Source: Promethearchaeota archaeon (lineage in GTDB: Archaea > Asgardarchaeota > Lokiarchaeia > Sigynarchaeales > SOKP01). From it: DNA of 8,656 bases. The stretch's first letter is position 1. Each line of letters starts with the position of its first letter. Shown here piece after piece: positions 4,948 through 8,656 of the stretch. A program made the translations under genes and the position numbers. The DNA is taken from contig WJKD01000741.1 in the NCBI GenBank assembly GCA_014729315.1, positions 1 to 8,656 on the forward strand, written 5' to 3'. Under the pieces are notes generated by a model that was not told the origin of the DNA, made no database searches, and saw nothing but the letters and a program-made list of their open reading frames with translations.

Positions 4948-6858
4948 ATGTCAAATAACTTGAATAACACGAGAAATTCAAATTTGGAAAACTATAATAA
5001 GAAAAAATTATCAGTTGAAAACGCAATAAGAAAGTTTATTAATCCCGGTGACAGAATTTTTATAGACTCGGGATGTTCTGAACCAATAAATCTCAGCCAG
5101 AAACTAATTGATTTGGGACCAGAACTCCCAGATGTGCAAATATTACATTTTTTGAGTCTAAGCGATGTCGATTATTATCGAACTGCGAGTGGAATTGAGG
5201 ATCTTTTTCGCCATAATGCCTTTTTTATAGGAAAAAGTTTACGAGATGCCGTGGATAAAGGTCTTGCGGACTACACTCCAATGTTATTATCCGATATTCC
5301 GAAATTTTTCAAGAGCGGTCAGATGCATTTAGATACAGCTCTAATACAAGTGACTCCTCCTGATAGATGGGGTTATTGTAATTATGGGGTTAATGTAGAT
5401 ATCGTTAAGTCGATTGCAGAATCGGCCGATCATGTTGTTGCGGAAATTAATTCCAATATGCCAAAAGTTTATGGTGACGCTCATATCCATATGGATGATA
5501 TAGACGGATTTGTATTAGCTGATCACGATATTTTAGAATTTGAATACGAAAAACCAGATGAGAAAGACGAAAAAATCGCTGAGTATGTTGCTTCATTAAT
5601 AGAAGACGAATCGACAATACAGATGGGAATTGGAAATATCCCAAATGCTGTAACTAAAGCCCTGAAAACCAAAAAAGATCTAGGAGTTCATAGTGAGGTT
5701 TTTTCGGATGGAGTTGTTGATTTGGTTGATGAAGGTATAATAACTTGCAAGAAAAAGACATTACATAAAGATAAAATAATTTGTTCCTTCGTTATGGGCT
5801 CTAAAAAGTTATATAACTTTGTCAATGAAAATCCGATGGTTGAATTTTATCCTAGTGATTATGTAAACGATCCTTACATAATTTCTCAAAATAAAAAACA
5901 AGTAGCAATAAATGCAGCAATAACAGTCGATCTTACAGGACAGGTAAATTCGGATTCTATTGGTCATAAATTCTATAGCGGAATAGGGGGTCAGGTAGAT
6001 TTTGTAAGAGGTGCTGCAAGATCCCCTGAAGGAAAACCTATTATGGTTTTACCAAGTACGGCAACATTGCCAAACGGAAGAATAGTCTCTAGAATCGTTC
6101 CCTACCTTCAGAGCGGATCTGGCGTCGTTGTAACGAGAGGAGATGTGCACTATATAGTAACAGAATGGGGGATTGCGTATCTTTACGGAAAAAATATAAG
6201 AGAAAGAGTTCTCCAAATGATAAATATCGCTCATCCCGACTTTCGTGAGGAACTTTTAGAACTAGCAAAAAAATGGAATTATGTTTATTCTGATCAAGAG
6301 CTTCCAAAATCAATAGAGGGTAGAATAAGCATATATCCCGAAAAATACGAAACTAATATAAAACTAGAAAATGGAGAAAAAATTTTAATTAGACCCGTTA
6401 AAGCTACTGATGAGAGAATGATTCAAGAACTACACTATTCATTGGATAAAAAAGATCGTTTTTATCGATTCTTTAGTCCGGTAAAAGAATTTAGACACAA
6501 AAAGATCCAACCAATGGTTAATATTGATTATTCTACGGATATGATACTAGTGGGAGAAACTGAGATTGACGGAGAAAAAAAAATAACTGCATTAGGGGGC
6601 TTTTTCAGCACAAGTGATCCATCAAAAGGTGAATTAGCCTTTTTAGTACATAAAGATTGGAGGGGACTAGGGATTGCATCGTTTATGTTGGATTATTTAG
6701 TTAAGATTGGTAGAGAGTTAAATTACAAGACTTTTGTTGGGACCATTTTACTTGAAAATAAAAAGATGCTTCATATAATTAATAGTTCGGATTATCCCGT
6801 AAAATCGAAAAGAGTTGAAGGGGGTTCGATGGAATTTGAAATTGACATAACTAAATAA
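4948..6858 (+). CDS. Acetyl-CoA hydrolase/transferase (class I CoA transferase) fused to a GNAT acetyltransferase domain
   Basis: Two-domain protein of 636 residues. Residues about 20-445 are an acetyl-CoA hydrolase/4-hydroxybutyrate CoA-transferase-type enzyme that moves CoA between carboxylic acids or hydrolyses acyl-CoA. Signatures are VTPPDRWGYCNYG (135-147), GIGNIPNAV (227-235), HSEVFSDGVVDL (248-259) with E250 as the expected catalytic glutamate forming the acyl/CoA thioester, and the CoA-site segment GIGGQVDFVRGAA (345-357). Residues about 477-633 are a GNAT domain: ILIRPVKATDE, then FLVHKDWRGLGIA (565-577) carrying the R-x-x-G-x-G/A acetyl-CoA loop, then LLENKKMLHIINSSDYP. Related fusions are known in bacteria and archaea. 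GNAT fusions to acyl-CoA enzymes suggest lysine acetylation control of acyl-CoA metabolism, but this is inference. The ATG at 4948 has only a weak GTGAG 12 bases upstream; about 20 polar residues precede the fold. Confidence 0.93.
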   Translation: MSNNLNNTRNSNLENYNKKKLSVENAIRKFINPGDRIFIDSGCSEPINLSQKLIDLGPELPDVQILHFLSLSDVDYYRTASGIEDLFRHNAFFIGKSLRDAVDKGLADYTPMLLSDIPKFFKSGQMHLDTALIQVTPPDRWGYCNYGVNVDIVKSIAESADHVVAEINSNMPKVYGDAHIHMDDIDGFVLADHDILEFEYEKPDEKDEKIAEYVASLIEDESTIQMGIGNIPNAVTKALKTKKDLGVHSEVFSDGVVDLVDEGIITCKKKTLHKDKIICSFVMGSKKLYNFVNENPMVEFYPSDYVNDPYIISQNKKQVAINAAITVDLTGQVNSDSIGHKFYSGIGGQVDFVRGAARSPEGKPIMVLPSTATLPNGRIVSRIVPYLQSGSGVVVTRGDVHYIVTEWGIAYLYGKNIRERVLQMINIAHPDFREELLELAKKWNYVYSDQELPKSIEGRISIYPEKYETNIKLENGEKILIRPVKATDERMIQELHYSLDKKDRFYRFFSPVKEFRHKKIQPMVNIDYSTDMILVGETEIDGEKKITALGGFFSTSDPSKGELAFLVHKDWRGLGIASFMLDYLVKIGRELNYKTFVGTILLENKKMLHIINSSDYPVKSKRVEGGSMEFEIDITK

Positions 6859-6875
6859 ACTTTCGTTTTAAAATT

Positions 6876-6892
6876 CTTTTCCTTTTATTTTT
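6876..6892 (+). terminator. Pyrimidine-rich terminator after the CoA-transferase gene
   Basis: A run made almost only of T and C, with four T4 or T5 blocks, starts 18 bases after the stop codon and has no hairpin. A further T7 run at 6953-6959 may act as a second stop. Confidence 0.4.
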
Positions 6893-6923
6893 CAATAATC
6901 TTGGTGTGTATTTGGAACTTGAG

Positions 6924-7048
6924 GTTGATGTTTAATATATCATCTGAATGACTTTTTTTAGAAAACTTCAGAATATTGAAAATTAGCTTCATGTGAAATT
7001 TTAAATATCTTTAGTTATTCTATAGAAAAAAAGTAATTTAACATCAAC
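6924..7048. repeat. Nine-base inverted repeat flanking the AsnB-like gene promoter
   Basis: GTTGATGTT at 6924-6932 is the exact reverse complement of AACATCAAC at 7040-7048. The arms bracket the TATA-like box at 6999-7008, and the right arm abuts the AGGA ribosome-binding site. This could be a pair of operator half-sites or chance. Confidence 0.3.
6999..7008 (+). promoter_or_regulatory. TATA box (box A) of the AsnB-like gene
   Basis: TTTTAAATAT is a near-ideal archaeal box A, 54 bases before the ATG at 7063. A start site about 25 bases downstream would leave a leader of about 30 bases containing the AGGA at 7049-7052. Confidence 0.5.
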
Positions 7049-7062
7049 AGGAACTGAAATGG

Positions 7063-8601
7063 ATGACAGGCATTTTTGCGATCTTAAAATTTAAAAAGCT
7101 AAAAAAAAAACAGAATGAATTTTTAGTTAAACTCTCATCCAAAATAAAACATAGAGGGATAAAGGAAAAAACACATTTAAAAAAATTCCCATTAGAATTA
7201 ATCGTTTATCATAACTATAGGGATGAGGAATCTAAAAATTTATTTAGTACTAAAACGGATTTGAAAAAAAAAATTATTGTTGTAGATGGAAATACTTTTT
7301 ATATGGAAGAAAATGAAAATATGAATCCCAACAATAATAAAAACCAAAAATCAAGATATCAAATATTAAATTATATATTGAAAAATTATAACGCTAAGAA
7401 TAGTTCTATTTTTAATAAAATTCAGGGTACTTTCAGTGGTGTTATATATAATGGAGAGGAATTAATAGGATTTAAAGATCCTATTGGAGCAAAACCATTA
7501 TATTATTGCTGCAATGAAAATTTCATAATATTTTCCTCAGAATTAAAAGCTATTGCTGCTCTTGAGGAAGACATCTTTCCAATTCCTCCAGGATGCATTG
7601 TTTCTTCTTCTGGTTATACGAAAAAATTTTATAATTATCCCGAGTTTACTTCCATTTCAGAATCAAAAGCAAATAATACTCATTATCTCATTAAAGAATT
7701 AAGAAAAAAAGTAATCGCTGCAATTAAAAGGAATGTCAATGAAGAGGAAAAAATTAGCGGGTTATTGAGTGGAGGTATTGATTCTACAATTATAACACAT
7801 ATTGCCAAAGATTTCATTGACGATTTTACTGTATACACTGTGGGTGTAGAAGATTCGGAAGATTTATATTATGCTACAAAATATGCTAAGACTTATGGTC
7901 TTAGACACGAAATATTAACAATATCGCTAGACGATATCTTAAAAGTTTTACCAGAAGTAATCTATAGCTTGGAGTCATTTGACGCAGCTCTCATTCGTAG
8001 TTCCGTTCCTATGTTTTTAATTTCTCAAAAAATAAAGACGATTGATAATGCAGATGTCTTATTAACAGGCGAGGGAGGAGATGAATTATTTGGGGGTTAT
8101 GAATATCTAAATGAATACGAAACTGAAGATAAATTGAATAATGAAATTATTAACCTTCTTAATATCGAATATTTAACTGGATTACAGAGAGTGGATCGAA
8201 TTCCTTATTATTTTTCCATCGAGGCAAGAGCTCCACTATTTGAAAGAAATTTGGTTGAATTATCTTTTCGTATTCCAAATAAATTAAAAATTTGTAAAAG
8301 AAATTCTGATATAATTGAGAAATGGATTTTAAGGAAAGCATTTGAAAATGATATTCCTAGCGAATATTTATGGAGGAAAAAGCGAAAATTCTCTGATGGA
8401 GCAGGTTCGCAATTTTTATTACGAGAATATATCGAAACTAAGATAACGGACACTGAATTTCATAAAGAAAAAAAAATCTCTCCTAAATTGAATCTCAGAT
8501 CAAAAGAAGAACTTTTCTATTGGAGAATTTTTGATTCTAAATTTAATCCTACCGAACTCACAGTTTTGAATCTCGGATTTACAGCCTTTTTTGAGATTTA
8601 A
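7063..8601 (+). CDS. AsnB-family asparagine synthetase-like protein with degenerate glutaminase domain
   Basis: Homologue of glutamine-hydrolysing asparagine synthetase, 512 residues, close to E. coli AsnB length. The synthetase domain (about 205-495) is well kept: PP-loop LSGGIDS (235-241), IRSSVPMFL (311-319), LTGEGGDELFGGY (334-346), IEARAPLFERN (386-396) and WRKKRKFSDGAG (437-448), all like AsnB. The N-terminal Ntn glutaminase domain keeps its fold marks (HRG 30-32; FKDPIGAKPLYY 137-148; FSSELKAI 157-164), but its catalytic set is lost. The protein begins MTGI, so the essential Cys after Met is Thr; the N-G-E of the glutamine site reads D75-G-N77; and the S/T-D-T-E segment is replaced by SRYQ near 97-100. 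It could use free ammonia, Thr as nucleophile, or an intramolecular nucleophile as beta-lactam synthetases do. An Asn/Lys-rich insert (about 84-97) and very A-rich codons stand out. AGGA at 7049-7052 supports this ATG. Confidence 0.9.
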   Translation: MTGIFAILKFKKLKKKQNEFLVKLSSKIKHRGIKEKTHLKKFPLELIVYHNYRDEESKNLFSTKTDLKKKIIVVDGNTFYMEENENMNPNNNKNQKSRYQILNYILKNYNAKNSSIFNKIQGTFSGVIYNGEELIGFKDPIGAKPLYYCCNENFIIFSSELKAIAALEEDIFPIPPGCIVSSSGYTKKFYNYPEFTSISESKANNTHYLIKELRKKVIAAIKRNVNEEEKISGLLSGGIDSTIITHIAKDFIDDFTVYTVGVEDSEDLYYATKYAKTYGLRHEILTISLDDILKVLPEVIYSLESFDAALIRSSVPMFLISQKIKTIDNADVLLTGEGGDELFGGYEYLNEYETEDKLNNEIINLLNIEYLTGLQRVDRIPYYFSIEARAPLFERNLVELSFRIPNKLKICKRNSDIIEKWILRKAFENDIPSEYLWRKKRKFSDGAGSQFLLREYIETKITDTEFHKEKKISPKLNLRSKEELFYWRIFDSKFNPTELTVLNLGFTAFFEI

Positions 8602-8619
8602 ACCTTAAGTATTTTCGAA

Positions 8620-8628
8620 TTTTTTTTT
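8620..8628 (+). terminator. T9 terminator after the AsnB-like gene
   Basis: Nine consecutive T residues begin 19 bases after the stop codon. They are the longest T-run in the window and have no stable hairpin before them, giving a strong archaeal-style terminator. Confidence 0.6.
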
Positions 8629-8656
8629 AAAATCTTATCATTAATTCGATTAAAAC

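Noticed and set aside
5447..6313. Three reverse-strand open frames of 61-74 codons inside the CoA-transferase gene
   Set aside because: They lie within strongly conserved CoA-transferase coding sequence and show no protein family signature or start signal.
8159..8453. Two reverse-strand open frames of 60-81 codons inside the AsnB-like gene
   Set aside because: Antisense to the conserved synthetase domain, with no motif or ribosome-binding site.
428..8601. A single operon covering the whole same-strand gene series
   Set aside because: Spacers of 77-204 bases usually contain a T-tract and a TATA-like box; only the pair overlapping at 3694-3707 is tightly linked.
8616..8648. Six-base inverted repeat CGAATT/AATTCG around the final T-tract
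   Set aside because: Too short and A/T rich to form a stable hairpin; expected by chance at this composition.
1..8656. CRISPR array, tRNA or rRNA gene, insertion sequence, integrase or phage gene
   Set aside because: No spaced direct repeats, no cloverleaf-like or rRNA-like segment, no terminal repeats and no recombinase or transposase motifs were seen on either strand.

Overview
This is a low-GC, one-directional stretch (every gene on the + strand) that reads as archaeal DNA. The evidence is a DhnA-type class I aldolase with the archaeal active-site set, an Lrp/AsnC regulator, box A-like TATA sequences (for example TTTTAAATAT before the last gene), T-tracts without stable hairpins after most genes, and one clean Shine-Dalgarno site (GAGGT). 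The universal stress protein style and the mix of amino-acid and acyl-CoA genes would fit an Asgard (Lokiarchaeia-like) or similar fermentative archaeon. That placement is an impression from protein style, not a demonstrated assignment.

Layout: (1) 1-350, the C-terminal part of a universal stress protein whose start lies outside the window. (2) 428-958, an Lrp/AsnC-family regulator with an extra Cys-rich tail. (3) 1054-2262, a Glu/Leu/Phe/Val dehydrogenase homologue whose catalytic aspartate position is glycine. (4) 2458-3315, an archaeal class I fructose-bisphosphate aldolase-type enzyme. (5) 3438-3707, a small basic protein with one hydrophobic stretch, overlapping (6) 3694-4830, a URO-D/MtaA-superfamily protein. 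(7) 4948-6858, an acetyl-CoA hydrolase/transferase fused to a GNAT acetyltransferase domain. (8) 7063-8601, an AsnB-family protein with an intact ATP-pyrophosphatase synthetase domain but a degenerate glutaminase domain. Spacers are 77-204 bases, mostly with a T-tract and a TATA-like box, so most genes look separately transcribed. The exception is the overlapping pair 5/6.

How they may work together: an amino-acid-sensing regulator beside a dehydrogenase homologue, a carboxamide synthetase homologue, a CoA transferase and an aldolase suggests central carbon and nitrogen metabolism of a peptide- or sugar-using anaerobe. This is inference from families only. I see no CRISPR array, transposase, integrase, tRNA or rRNA, and no clear defence or mobile system. 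The most interesting signals are two enzymes that keep their fold and cofactor motifs but lack defining catalytic residues (dehydrogenase G119; AsnB-like T2 and neighbours), the anomalous start of the URO-D-like gene next to an A8 tract, and the recurrence of very short stopped or out-of-frame ATG frames just before gene starts.
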